Positions 26,717 through 34,626 of a stretch of 64,000 bases of DNA are shown piece after piece; the first letter of the stretch is position 1; each line of letters starts with the position of its first letter. Location of the stretch: positions 2,034,501 to 2,098,500 of the forward strand of contig NZ_CP087588.1 in NCBI RefSeq assembly GCF_020985305.1. Reading direction: 5' to 3'. The position numbers were made by a program, and so were the translations under genes. Under the pieces are notes generated by a model, which searched no databases, was not told the DNA's origin, and saw only the letters and a program-made list of their open reading frames with translations. The DNA comes from Croceicoccus sp. Ery15 (GTDB taxonomy: Bacteria > Pseudomonadota > Alphaproteobacteria > Sphingomonadales > Sphingomonadaceae).

Positions 26717-28417
26717 TCAGCGCGCGCCCATTTCCTTGCGCAGCTCGGCCAGTTCGGCATCCAGCTCGGCCATGACCTCGGCGCGCACATCGGCGGACAG
26801 CGATCCGCTCGACGCGATGGCAAGGCGCGCGCCTTCGATCCCGGCGATCGCGGCATGCATAGCGCTGCGCTCTATCGCGGCTTCGTCGATGACATGCTCC
26901 TGCACCACCAGATCCTTGCCGTCCGCGCTCTTGCGGGTGACGCGGATCGTGCGAACGCCATCGGACGATACTGTTTCGGTCACTTGCGGCGCGGCAGCGG
27001 CTGCGCGTTCGGCCTCGGTAATGGCGCGGGTCGTTTCGCGGCTGGACCGGCGGATGTCGGCGCGGGCACGTTCCATATCGGCAGCAGCGCGCTCCAGATC
27101 GCGTTCCAGCTTCGCGCGTTCCGCGGCGCTCAATTCCTTGTTGCTGCGCACGACGCGGATCTCGCGGCGGATTTCCTTTTGCCCCTCGACCAGATCGGCG
27201 TCGGCTTCGCTGAATTCGCGCTCGGTCTCGAACACCCAGCTGTGGGTGCCGTCGGAATAGACGCCGTGCTCGGGCGGCACAGGCGGCGTCGGTGCGACGG
27301 GCGGTTCCGGCGGCAGCGGAGCCTCGGGCGCTTGTGGAGCCTCGGGCGGAAGCGGCGCCTCGGGTGCGGCGGGAACCGATGGCGGTGCGGGCACTTCCGC
27401 GATTTGCGCCTCGGCATAGGATAGTGATGCGGTCAGCGGCACGGCGATGCACGCTCCCGCACCGACAAGCAGCAGACCGGTGCGACGACGCAGGCGGGAG
27501 GGGGACATGGCAAGACTCCTGAGACGATGGACAATGGCTTTTTCGCCCAGCAGAGGCCCGATCTCCCGAAATCCGGCCATGGGGGCAGCAAGGGCAAGGT
27601 TCTGTTCGCGCGCCGATGCGGCAATCACGCTGCCGTAATGGGCGCGGATGGCGGCATCGCGGCCCTCTATGACCCGCGCGTCGCAGGCCGCTTCCTGATC
27701 GCGCCGCATCGCGCGCCAGCCCAGCCACGCGACGGGGTTGAACCAGTGCAGCGCCAGAACCGGCTGTGCGACGATATTGGCCAGCAAGTCGTGGCCGCGG
27801 TGATGCGCAATCTCGTGCGCGATGGCCAGATCGCGGCCCGCGCTGTCGATACCGGCCATAAAGCCGACCGGCATGGCGATCACCTTGTCGAACACGCCGA
27901 ACGCGACAGGGGCAGCGACGGCATCGCTTTCGATCAGGCGGATATCTTCCCATTCGCCCACCGGACGCGCGCCTTTCAGCAGCATCCTTCGCATCGCGTG
28001 ATAGGACGACCAGCGCCACGCAAGGAACAGCGCCGCCACGCCCAGCCAGACAAGGATCGCCCCGCCGACCAGCATGTCGGGCGCGACCAGCGCGGGGGCC
28101 GGATCGCCCATTGGCGTGGCCGCCATGCCGGTCACCGTATCAACCGGCACCGGCACGCGATCCGCAAAATAGGGAACATCGGCGGCGACAGGTGTAGCAG
28201 ACGGCGCCGCAACCGGCTCGGCAGGGCGCATCCATGCGGGCAGCACCAGCGGCGGCAGCATCAGCCGGATCAGCGGCAACAGCCACAAGGCATAGGCCGC
28301 GCGCGGGCCGAACCAGCGCGCCACAGGGCGGCGTAGCACCAGCGCGGCGGCGATCAGCACGCCGGTCCCGACCAGCGTATCGACCGCAAAGTCCAGAAGG
28401 CCAATGTCTCCCGTCAT
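26717..28417 (-). CDS. M56-family (BlaR1/MecR1-like) membrane metallopeptidase sensor
   Basis: Antirepressor-type sensor of 566 aa. Membrane helices at about residues 8-55 and 115-140 flank a short periplasmic loop. The zinc protease motif AIAHEIAHHRGHDLL is at about residue 205, with the EAACDARV downstream segment. A further helix (LLLVGAGACIAVPLTASLS) leads to a periplasmic region that differs from BlaR1: no penicillin-binding domain but a Pro/Glu/Ala repeat (about 375-415) and a long charged coiled coil (about 430-500). It overlaps blaI by four bases (ATGA). By analogy it would cleave or inactivate the BlaI-like repressor on an envelope signal. Confidence 0.9.
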   Translation of the reverse strand: MTGDIGLLDFAVDTLVGTGVLIAAALVLRRPVARWFGPRAAYALWLLPLIRLMLPPLVLPAWMRPAEPVAAPSATPVAADVPYFADRVPVPVDTVTGMAATPMGDPAPALVAPDMLVGGAILVWLGVAALFLAWRWSSYHAMRRMLLKGARPVGEWEDIRLIESDAVAAPVAFGVFDKVIAMPVGFMAGIDSAGRDLAIAHEIAHHRGHDLLANIVAQPVLALHWFNPVAWLGWRAMRRDQEAACDARVIEGRDAAIRAHYGSVIAASAREQNLALAAPMAGFREIGPLLGEKAIVHRLRSLAMSPSRLRRRTGLLLVGAGACIAVPLTASLSYAEAQIAEVPAPPSVPAAPEAPLPPEAPQAPEAPLPPEPPVAPTPPVPPEHGVYSDGTHSWVFETEREFSEADADLVEGQKEIRREIRVVRSNKELSAAERAKLERDLERAAADMERARADIRRSSRETTRAITEAERAAAAAPQVTETVSSDGVRTIRVTRKSADGKDLVVQEHVIDEAAIERSAMHAAIAGIEGARLAIASSGSLSADVRAEVMAELDAELAELRKEMGAR

Positions 28418-28797
28418 TTCCTGAGCTCCCTCAGCAGTCCCTCGATCTCGTTCAAATCGCGCTCGCTCAGCGCCTCGGCCTCGGCCAGATGGGCGAACAG
28501 GCTGGATGCGCGCCCGCCGAACAGCCGGTCGAGCAGGCGGCGCGATTCGCTGCCCAGAAAGGCATCGCGCCCGATCAGCGGCGTATAAAGAAAGCGGCGC
28601 CCGTCGGGCTGGGTCGCAATGGCGTTCTTGGCCACCAGCCGCGACAGCAGCGTCTTGACCGTCGCAAGGCTCCACCCTTTTTCCGCCCCAACGCGGTCGG
28701 CAACCTGCGACGCGGTCAGCGCCTCGTCCGCATCCCATAATGCTTCGAGCACGGATTGCTCGGCTTCGGAAATGCGGTCTGCGGCAGCGTCGGCCAT
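28414..28797 (-). CDS. BlaI/MecI/CopY-family transcriptional repressor
   Basis: Winged-helix repressor of 127 aa. The DNA-binding domain spans residues 5-75 (ISEAEQSVLEALWDADEALTASQ, with core VLEALWDADEALTASQVADR, then GWSLATVKTLLSRLVAKNAI). The C-terminal dimerisation helices follow (about 85-125). The BlaI cleavage/dimer region is present, but no sensor ligand site is expected. It is the first gene of the operon with the M56 protease. Two TACA-N2-TGTA dyads lie 29-60 bp upstream, matching the known BlaI/MecI operator core, so autorepression is likely. Confidence 0.92.
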   Translation of the reverse strand: MADAAADRISEAEQSVLEALWDADEALTASQVADRVGAEKGWSLATVKTLLSRLVAKNAIATQPDGRRFLYTPLIGRDAFLGSESRRLLDRLFGGRASSLFAHLAEAEALSERDLNEIEGLLRELRK

Positions 28798-28825
28798 GAT
28801 CGTCCCTTTAGGCGTGAAGTTCGAT

Positions 28826-28857
28826 TACAGATGTAAACGCAATCGACTACAGCTGTA
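28826..28857. promoter_or_regulatory. Paired BlaI-type operator dyads
   Basis: TACAGATGTA (28826-28835) and TACAGCTGTA (28848-28857) are TACA-N2-TGTA dyads, the second a perfect palindrome. They are spaced 22 bp start to start, about two helical turns. Both share the flank TGTAAACG. They lie between blaI and the divergent cyclophilin gene and could control both. Confidence 0.75.
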
Positions 28858-28971
28858 AACGCCCGATCGCGGCCAACCATGTCGCCGGTCGAGCGGTCTA
28901 TGTCGTTCGTCGGCGCCTGCCTGCTTCGATCCGCGCTTGCACCTGCGCGGCGGCAGCGCGATAGTCGCGCG

Positions 28972-29631
28972 ATGATCCGCGCTCTGATCCCGGCTTTCGC
29001 CCTTGTGTCCGGCCTGCTTGCCGCGCCCGCCTTTGCGCAGGAAGCGCCTGCCGCGCCGCTGCCCGATGCTGCCGAAGCGCCCGCCCCGCGGACCGAGCTG
29101 GTCGCCATCGAAACCGCGCTGGGCACCATCACCATCGCGCTGGAAGTCGAACGCGCGCCTGTCACCGCTGCCAATTTCCTGCGCTATGCGGCGGGCGGGA
29201 AATTCGACGGGGCCGTGTTCTATCGCGCCATGCGGCTTGAATGGGGAGAGCAGCCGAACGGGCTGATACAGGGCGGATCGCAGGGCTATCCCGACCGGGT
29301 GCTGCCGCCCATCGCGCACGAGCCGACGGACGAGACCGGCATCACCCACAAGCGGGGCACGATTTCGATGGCCATGCTGGAACCGGGCAGCGCGACCGGC
29401 GACTGGTCGATCCTGCTGTCGGACATGCCGGGGCTGGACGCCGATCCCGACAATCCCGACCCCGCCCGCCGCCCGGGCTATGCCGCGTTCGGCCATGTGG
29501 TCGACGGGATGGAGGTGGTCGAGGCGATCTGGAACGCCCCGCTAGACCCCGATGCGGGCGAAGGGTGGATGAAGGGGCAGATGCTGGCCGATCCGGTGAC
29601 GATGATCACCGTGCGCAAGGTGGAGGATTAG
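28972..29631 (+). CDS. Exported cyclophilin-type peptidyl-prolyl isomerase
   Basis: Periplasmic cyclophilin of 219 aa. The signal peptide MIRALIPAFALVSGLLAAPAFAQ is followed by an Ala/Pro linker, then a cyclophilin fold with ETALGTITIALEVERAPVTA, FYRAMR (the catalytic Arg), NGLIQGGSQGYP and FGHVVDGMEVVEAI. The usual SQFFI segment that shapes the active site reads DWSILLSD, so activity may be altered. I start at ATG 28972, where the signal peptide begins; the longer upstream frame lacks protein character. It is divergent from blaI and converges on the AI-2E permease with a 4-bp overlap of stops. Confidence 0.87.
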   Translation: MIRALIPAFALVSGLLAAPAFAQEAPAAPLPDAAEAPAPRTELVAIETALGTITIALEVERAPVTAANFLRYAAGGKFDGAVFYRAMRLEWGEQPNGLIQGGSQGYPDRVLPPIAHEPTDETGITHKRGTISMAMLEPGSATGDWSILLSDMPGLDADPDNPDPARRPGYAAFGHVVDGMEVVEAIWNAPLDPDAGEGWMKGQMLADPVTMITVRKVED

Positions 29632-30713
29632 CCCCGCGCCGCCTCGCGCTGTTCGCGCAGGATCGCCCAGCCGGTCATGAACAGCCCCGCGACGACCGGC
29701 CCCACGACGATGCCGGTAATGCCCAGCGCGGCAATGCCGCCCAGCGTGGTGACCAGAATGACCCAGTCGGGCAGGCCCGTATCGCGGCCCACCAAAAGCG
29801 GGCGCAGCGCATTGTCGGCCATGCCGATCACCAGTACGCCGGACCCGATCACCACCAGCCCCTGCCAGATTGCGCCCGTCGCCAGCAGATAGGCCGCGGC
29901 GGGCACCCAGACGATGGCGGGCCCCACCGCGGGCAGCAGCGAGAAGATCGCCATCAGCAATCCGAACAGCAGCACGGCGGGCAACCCCGCGATCCAGAAC
30001 GTGATCGCGCCTAACGCCCCCTGCACCAGCCCGACCACGATCGAACCCTTGATCGTCGCGCGCGTCACAGCTGCGAAATTCGCCACCAGCCGCTGCGCAA
30101 TGGCCGGTTCCATCGGCAGGCTGGCCGTCAGCGTCGCTGTCAGGCGTTCGCCGTCGCGCAGCAGGAAAAAGGTGACATAGAGCCCCATCGCAAAGGCCAG
30201 CGCAAAGCCCAGCACCCCGCCGCCGATTTCCAGCGCCTTGCTGGCGATCAGCCCCACGCTTTGCTGCAGCAGTTCGACCAGCCTGGCCTGCAACAGCTCG
30301 AACTCGCCATAGCCCGAATTGTCGACCATGGTCTGCAGCCGAGCGGGCAATGCGTCATAGCCCCAGCGGAAATAATAGCCCGCGTCGATCTGCTGGTCCT
30401 GCAAGGCGACGTAAATGCCCGTCGCCTGTCGCACGATCATCGACCCGATGATCATGGCCGGAATGATCACGGCAAAGGTAATGACCAGCAGCGTCACGAA
30501 AGCCGCGCGATTGCGCCTGCCGCCCATGTTCCTCAGCACGCGTCGGAACAGCGGCTGGAACATCATCGCGGCCAGCATCGCCCAGAACAAGGGCGTCAGG
30601 AACGGCCACGCGATCAGCGCCAGCAACACGGTTATCGCGGCAAGGAACAGCAGGAAACCGCCCCGTTCCGTTACGGGCCCGCCCTTGGCCATCGGGTCCG
30701 GTTCCATCGTCAT
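29628..30713 (-). CDS. AI-2E family (PerM-like) transporter
   Basis: Membrane protein of 361 aa with the AI-2E/PerM fold: two N-terminal helices (FLLFLAAITVLLALIAW and PLFWAMLAAMMFQPL), a helix near residues 65-90, an amphipathic soluble region (about 95-160), and the conserved C-terminal block FALAFAMGLYVTFFLLRDGE, LGAITFWIAGLPAVLLFGLL and SLLPAVGPAIVWVPAA, ending in helices rich in Gly and Val. Characterised members export AI-2 or act as Na+/H+ antiporters, so the substrate is open. It overlaps the recN stop by four bases and is likely co-transcribed with it. Confidence 0.9.
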   Translation of the reverse strand: MTMEPDPMAKGGPVTERGGFLLFLAAITVLLALIAWPFLTPLFWAMLAAMMFQPLFRRVLRNMGGRRNRAAFVTLLVITFAVIIPAMIIGSMIVRQATGIYVALQDQQIDAGYYFRWGYDALPARLQTMVDNSGYGEFELLQARLVELLQQSVGLIASKALEIGGGVLGFALAFAMGLYVTFFLLRDGERLTATLTASLPMEPAIAQRLVANFAAVTRATIKGSIVVGLVQGALGAITFWIAGLPAVLLFGLLMAIFSLLPAVGPAIVWVPAAAYLLATGAIWQGLVVIGSGVLVIGMADNALRPLLVGRDTGLPDWVILVTTLGGIAALGITGIVVGPVVAGLFMTGWAILREQREAARG

Positions 30714-32401
30714 ACCCCTTCCAGCAGCCGTTCGGCCTGTGCCCGCGCCTCGGGCGTGATTTCCGCGCCCGACAACATGCGGGCGATTTCCTCGACCCGC
30801 TGGCCCGCATCCAGCATGCGGACCGATGTGCGCGTCACCGTGCCCTCGCTCGACTTGGCGATCATGTAATGGCTGCCCCCGCGCGCGGCGACTTGCGGGC
30901 TGTGCGTAACCGCCAGCAATTGCGCCGCAGCCGCCGCACCGCCGCCCGCCGATCCGCCTGCAAGCCGTGCCAAACGGTCGCCGATGGCGCTGGCCACCGC
31001 GCCGCCGACGCCGCGGTCGATTTCGTCGAAGATGATGACCGCCGCGCCGCCCTCTTCTGCCAGCGCGACCTTCAGCGCGAGGATGAAGCGCGACAATTCG
31101 CCGCCGCTCGCGATCTTGGCCAGCGGCGCGAAGGGCGCGCCCGGATTGGTCGCGATCAGGAATTCCACCCCGTCCATGCCATGCGGGCCCCAGCGTTCTT
31201 CGGGCAGACGCTGGACCGATGTGCGGAATTTCGCGGCATCCAGCTTCAGCGGCGCCAGTTCGGCCGCGACTGCCTTGTCCAGTCTGCGCGCTGCCTCGGC
31301 CCTTGCGGCAGACAGGGTTTCCGCCTCGGCATGGTAATGCGCCCCCGCATCGAATGCCTTGCGCTCCAGCATGGCGATCCGCTCGCTGCTATGAGTGATC
31401 GCGTCCAGTGCCTCGCGCATGGCGTCCAGCCTTGCGGGCAGCGCGTCGACCTCCACCTCGTGCTTGCGGGCCGCGGCGCGCAGGTCGAACAGGCGGCGCT
31501 CGGTCTCGTCCAGCACCTTGGGGTCGAAGGCAAGCGCCTCGCTCGCCCGCGCCAGCGCTTCTTCCGCCTCACCCCCTTCGATCAGCGCGCGGTCCAGCGC
31601 GGCCAGCGCATCACCCAGCGCGGGGTGATCTTCGGCAATGCGATCCAGCTTGCGGGCGGCGGCGCGCAATTGCGCCAGCGGACCGTCGGACCCTGCGAAC
31701 ACATGGCCAAGGTCCGAAAGATCGCCCGCCAGCCGCTCCCCCTTTTGCATGTCCGCACGGGCGAGGGCCAGTTCCTCCTCCTCGCCCGGCACGGGATGCA
31801 GCTTTTCCAGTTCAGCGACATGGGCGGTCAGCAATTCCTGCTCCGCCTCGGCATCGGCGGCGGCCTGCTTCGCCTCGGCCAGCGCGTCCTCCACCTTGCG
31901 CCATGCGCTCCATGCATCGGCAACACGCCCCTCGTCCGCTCCGGCATAGCGGGTCAGCAATTCGCGGTGTCCGCGCGGGTTCACAAGGCCGCGGTCGTCG
32001 TGCTGGCCGTGCAATTCGACCAGCGCGGGGGCCAGCGCGCGCAGCACCGCCACGCCGACGGGCTGGCCGTTGACGAAGGCCTTGGACCCGCCATCTGCTT
32101 TCACCTGACGGCGCAACAGCAGCGGCTCGCCCGGTTCGATTTCGACGCCCGCATCCTCCAGCACTTCGGCCAGCAGCGGCGGCATTTCGGCAAATTCAAA
32201 GGCGGCGGTCACGCTGGCGCGGTCTTCGCCCGCACGAACGAGCGACGTTTCCGCGCGATTTCCCAAAACCAGCCCCAAAGCGTCGAGCAGGATCGACTTG
32301 CCCGCACCCGTCTCACCCGTGAGCACGCCGAGTCCCGCGCGGAAATCGAGGTCAAGCGCCTCTATCAGAACGATATTGCGGATCTGCAGGCTGGTCAGCA
32401 T
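30710..32401 (-). CDS. recN: DNA repair protein RecN
   Basis: SMC-like ATPase of 563 aa acting early in double-strand break repair. The N-terminal ATPase half MLTSLQIRNIVLIEALDL has Walker A LTGETGAGKSILLDALG. The middle (about residues 150-380) is a coiled coil rich in Ala, Glu and Arg. The C-terminal half has SGGELSRFILALKVA as the ABC signature, VIIFDEIDRGVGG as Walker B, and LAVTHSPQVAARG as the H-loop. Length and order are normal. It heads a recN/AI-2E permease pair and is divergent from the metallophosphoesterase gene across 204 bp. I could not identify a LexA box with confidence in that gap. Confidence 0.96.
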   Translation of the reverse strand: MLTSLQIRNIVLIEALDLDFRAGLGVLTGETGAGKSILLDALGLVLGNRAETSLVRAGEDRASVTAAFEFAEMPPLLAEVLEDAGVEIEPGEPLLLRRQVKADGGSKAFVNGQPVGVAVLRALAPALVELHGQHDDRGLVNPRGHRELLTRYAGADEGRVADAWSAWRKVEDALAEAKQAAADAEAEQELLTAHVAELEKLHPVPGEEEELALARADMQKGERLAGDLSDLGHVFAGSDGPLAQLRAAARKLDRIAEDHPALGDALAALDRALIEGGEAEEALARASEALAFDPKVLDETERRLFDLRAAARKHEVEVDALPARLDAMREALDAITHSSERIAMLERKAFDAGAHYHAEAETLSAARAEAARRLDKAVAAELAPLKLDAAKFRTSVQRLPEERWGPHGMDGVEFLIATNPGAPFAPLAKIASGGELSRFILALKVALAEEGGAAVIIFDEIDRGVGGAVASAIGDRLARLAGGSAGGGAAAAAQLLAVTHSPQVAARGGSHYMIAKSSEGTVTRTSVRMLDAGQRVEEIARMLSGAEITPEARAQAERLLEGV

Positions 32402-32605
32402 GGTCGCCGTCCTAAATGGACTGTCGCAGCGGATTTCACCACAGCGTCCTCCGCCCGCTCACACCCCGCCCCCAGCTTTTCCACAGCTTTGCCCCGTCAT
32501 CCGTCATGCGGCTGTCACAACGTCCCCGAACGGAAACACGCGGCAGGCAGGGCAGAATCACACGAAAGGCGAAATTGGCGCGGCACAACATCAGGGGGCC
32601 GGAAC

Positions 32606-33523
32606 ATGCGGAACACTGTCTTTACGCATCTTGGATCTGAAAGTTCGATTGCGGTTCCGGGCGCATTGCCCGACTGGCTCGACTTGCCCGAACCGCGCGG
32701 TTTCAGGCCCAAACGCAAACTTCGCACGATCTATATTTCCGATGTCCATCTTGGCACGCCGGGCTGCAATGCCGAACTGCTGCTCGACTTTCTGGCGGGC
32801 GTAGAATGCGAAACGCTCTATCTGGTTGGCGATATCGTCGACGGCTGGCGGCTGAAAAAGGGCTGGTACTGGCCCGACGCGCATAATGAAGTCGTACGCC
32901 GCATTCTGAAAATGGCGCATCGCGGAACGCGGGTCATCCTTGTCGCGGGCAATCATGACGAAATGCTGCGCAGCTATGCCGGCATGCATTTCGGCGGGGT
33001 GGAAATCGCGAACGAGGCGATCCACGTCACCGCCGACGGCCGCCGCCTGCTGGTGGTGCATGGCGATGCGTTCGACGGGGTGGTGCTCTATGCCCGCTGG
33101 CTCGCCTTTCTGGGCGATCAGGCCTATGCGCTGCTGCTGAAATCGAACATCTGGCTGAACCGGTTCCGCCGCGCGTTCAAGCTGCCTTATTGGTCGCTGT
33201 CGGCTTATATGAAGCACCGCGTGAAGAATGTGGTCCAGTTCGTCTGCGACTTTGAAGAAGCAGTCGCCCATGCGGCGCGCGAACGCGGCGTCGACGGGGT
33301 GGTGTGCGGGCACATCCATTGCGCCGAAATCCGCCAGATCGGCGACATCGAATATTACAACGACGGCGACTGGGTCGAAAGCTGCACCGCGCTGGTCGAA
33401 AACGCCGACGGTTCGATGCATATCATCGACCACGCCGCCGAAGTGCGCGAACGCGACCGCGCCGCGCGCGAGGAACGCCAGCGTGTCGATGCCCCCGTTG
33501 CGGCCGAACCGGAAGCGGCCTGA
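32606..33523 (+). CDS. Calcineurin-like metallophosphoesterase (UDP-2,3-diacylglucosamine diphosphatase-like)
   Basis: Cytoplasmic phosphoesterase of 305 aa. All five metal motifs are present: YISDVHLGTPG, LVGDIVDGWRL, VAGNHDEM, LVVHGDAFDG and VCGHIHCAEI. This arrangement matches the LpxH-related family. A basic helix region (NRFRRAFKLPYWSLSAYMK) may contact membrane lipid. The last 40 residues are charged and low-complexity. The start ATG 32606 follows GGGGCCGGAAC. The next gene, 29 bp on, is a glycosyltransferase, and the pair probably makes or remodels a glycolipid. Alphaproteobacteria often use LpxI for lipid A, so this may not be the lipid A enzyme (inference). Confidence 0.85.
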   Translation: MRNTVFTHLGSESSIAVPGALPDWLDLPEPRGFRPKRKLRTIYISDVHLGTPGCNAELLLDFLAGVECETLYLVGDIVDGWRLKKGWYWPDAHNEVVRRILKMAHRGTRVILVAGNHDEMLRSYAGMHFGGVEIANEAIHVTADGRRLLVVHGDAFDGVVLYARWLAFLGDQAYALLLKSNIWLNRFRRAFKLPYWSLSAYMKHRVKNVVQFVCDFEEAVAHAARERGVDGVVCGHIHCAEIRQIGDIEYYNDGDWVESCTALVENADGSMHIIDHAAEVRERDRAAREERQRVDAPVAAEPEAA

Positions 33524-33552
33524 CCGTGCAGGAGGGCGAGAGTAGCATACCC

Positions 33553-34626
33553 ATGCCCCGCCGACTCCTGCTGGCCAGCGATGCATGGGCACCGCAAGTG
33601 AACGGCGTGGTGCGCACCTTGCAGGAAACCGTCGCGCGGCTACGCGCGCGCGGCCATGTGGTCGAACTGGTCACGCCCGACCTGTTCGTGAACATGCCCA
33701 TGCCGTTCTATTCCGAAATCCGGCTGGCCATGGTGCCCGGTTCGGGCGTGACCCGCCGGATAGAGGCATTCGCGCCCGATCTGGTCCATATCGCCACCGA
33801 AGGGCCGATCGGCTGGGCCGCGCGGCGCTGGTGCCGTAAGCATGACATGCCCTTTACCACCGCGTTCCACACGCGCTTTCCCGATTATGCCGCCGTGCGC
33901 ACCGGACTGTCGCCGGAACGGTTCTGGCCGATCATGCAGCGGTTTCACGCCCCGTCGCGCACCGTGCTGGCCGCCACGCCCAGCCTGCGCGCCGAACTGG
34001 GCGAACGCGGCATCGGCCCCGTCGCCCCATGGTCGCGCGGAATCGATGCCAGCCTGTTCAATGCCGGTGTGGCGCCCGATCCCGCGATCCGCGCGCTGGA
34101 AGGGCCCGTGCTGATGTATGTCGGCCGCGTCGCCCCCGAAAAAGGGCTGGACGACTTTCTCGGTTCGCGCCATCCCGGCACCCGCGTCGTCGTCGGCACC
34201 GGTCCCGCATTGGCCGGACTGAAGGCGAAATATCCCGATGCGGTCTTTACCGGAAAGCTGACGGGCGATGCGCTGGCCAGCGCCTATGCCGCCGCCGATT
34301 GCTTCGTCTTTCCCAGCAGGTCCGACACGTTCGGGCTGGTCATGGTAGAGGCTTTGGCCTGCGGCGTTCCGGTCGCGGGCTATCCGGTGCAGGGGCCGAT
34401 CGACATCGTCGGGCCCAAGGGCCGCGGCGGGAACAGCGAACTGCACCGCTCCATCGGTGCGGTCGATGATCACCTCGACACCGCGATCGCCCATGCATTG
34501 CTCGCCAGCCGCGAGGATTGCGCCGCCTATGGCGCCAGCTTCAGCTGGGAAGCCGCGACCGACCAGTTCATCACCGCGCTGGGCAATGTGCTGGAAGACG
34601 ATCACGGCGCGCCGATCGCGGCCTAG
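33553..34626 (+). CDS. GT-B glycosyltransferase (family 4 type)
   Basis: Glycosyltransferase of 357 aa. The N-domain starts LLLASDAWAPQVNGVVRTL and holds LVHIATEGPIGWAARRW and FTTAFHTRFPDY, features shared with mannosyl- and glucosyl-diacylglycerol transferases. The C-domain has VLMYVGRVAPEKGLDDF and the nucleotide-sugar site SRSDTFGLVMVEALACGVPV, with Asp at the first acidic position and Glu at the second. GGAGGGCGAG precedes the ATG. It is co-transcribed with the metallophosphoesterase. Its TAG stop codon is part of the CTAG into which two insertion sequences have gone, and the protein end is unchanged because CTAG was duplicated. Confidence 0.9.
   Translation: MPRRLLLASDAWAPQVNGVVRTLQETVARLRARGHVVELVTPDLFVNMPMPFYSEIRLAMVPGSGVTRRIEAFAPDLVHIATEGPIGWAARRWCRKHDMPFTTAFHTRFPDYAAVRTGLSPERFWPIMQRFHAPSRTVLAATPSLRAELGERGIGPVAPWSRGIDASLFNAGVAPDPAIRALEGPVLMYVGRVAPEKGLDDFLGSRHPGTRVVVGTGPALAGLKAKYPDAVFTGKLTGDALASAYAAADCFVFPSRSDTFGLVMVEALACGVPVAGYPVQGPIDIVGPKGRGGNSELHRSIGAVDDHLDTAIAHALLASREDCAAYGASFSWEAATDQFITALGNVLEDDHGAPIAA

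Noticed and set aside
30869..32600. Plus-strand open frame of over 500 codons antisense to recN, continuous with the phosphoesterase
   Set aside because: The phosphoesterase family begins at ATG 32606 with its own ribosome site; the upstream part has shadow composition (His, Gln and Arg runs).
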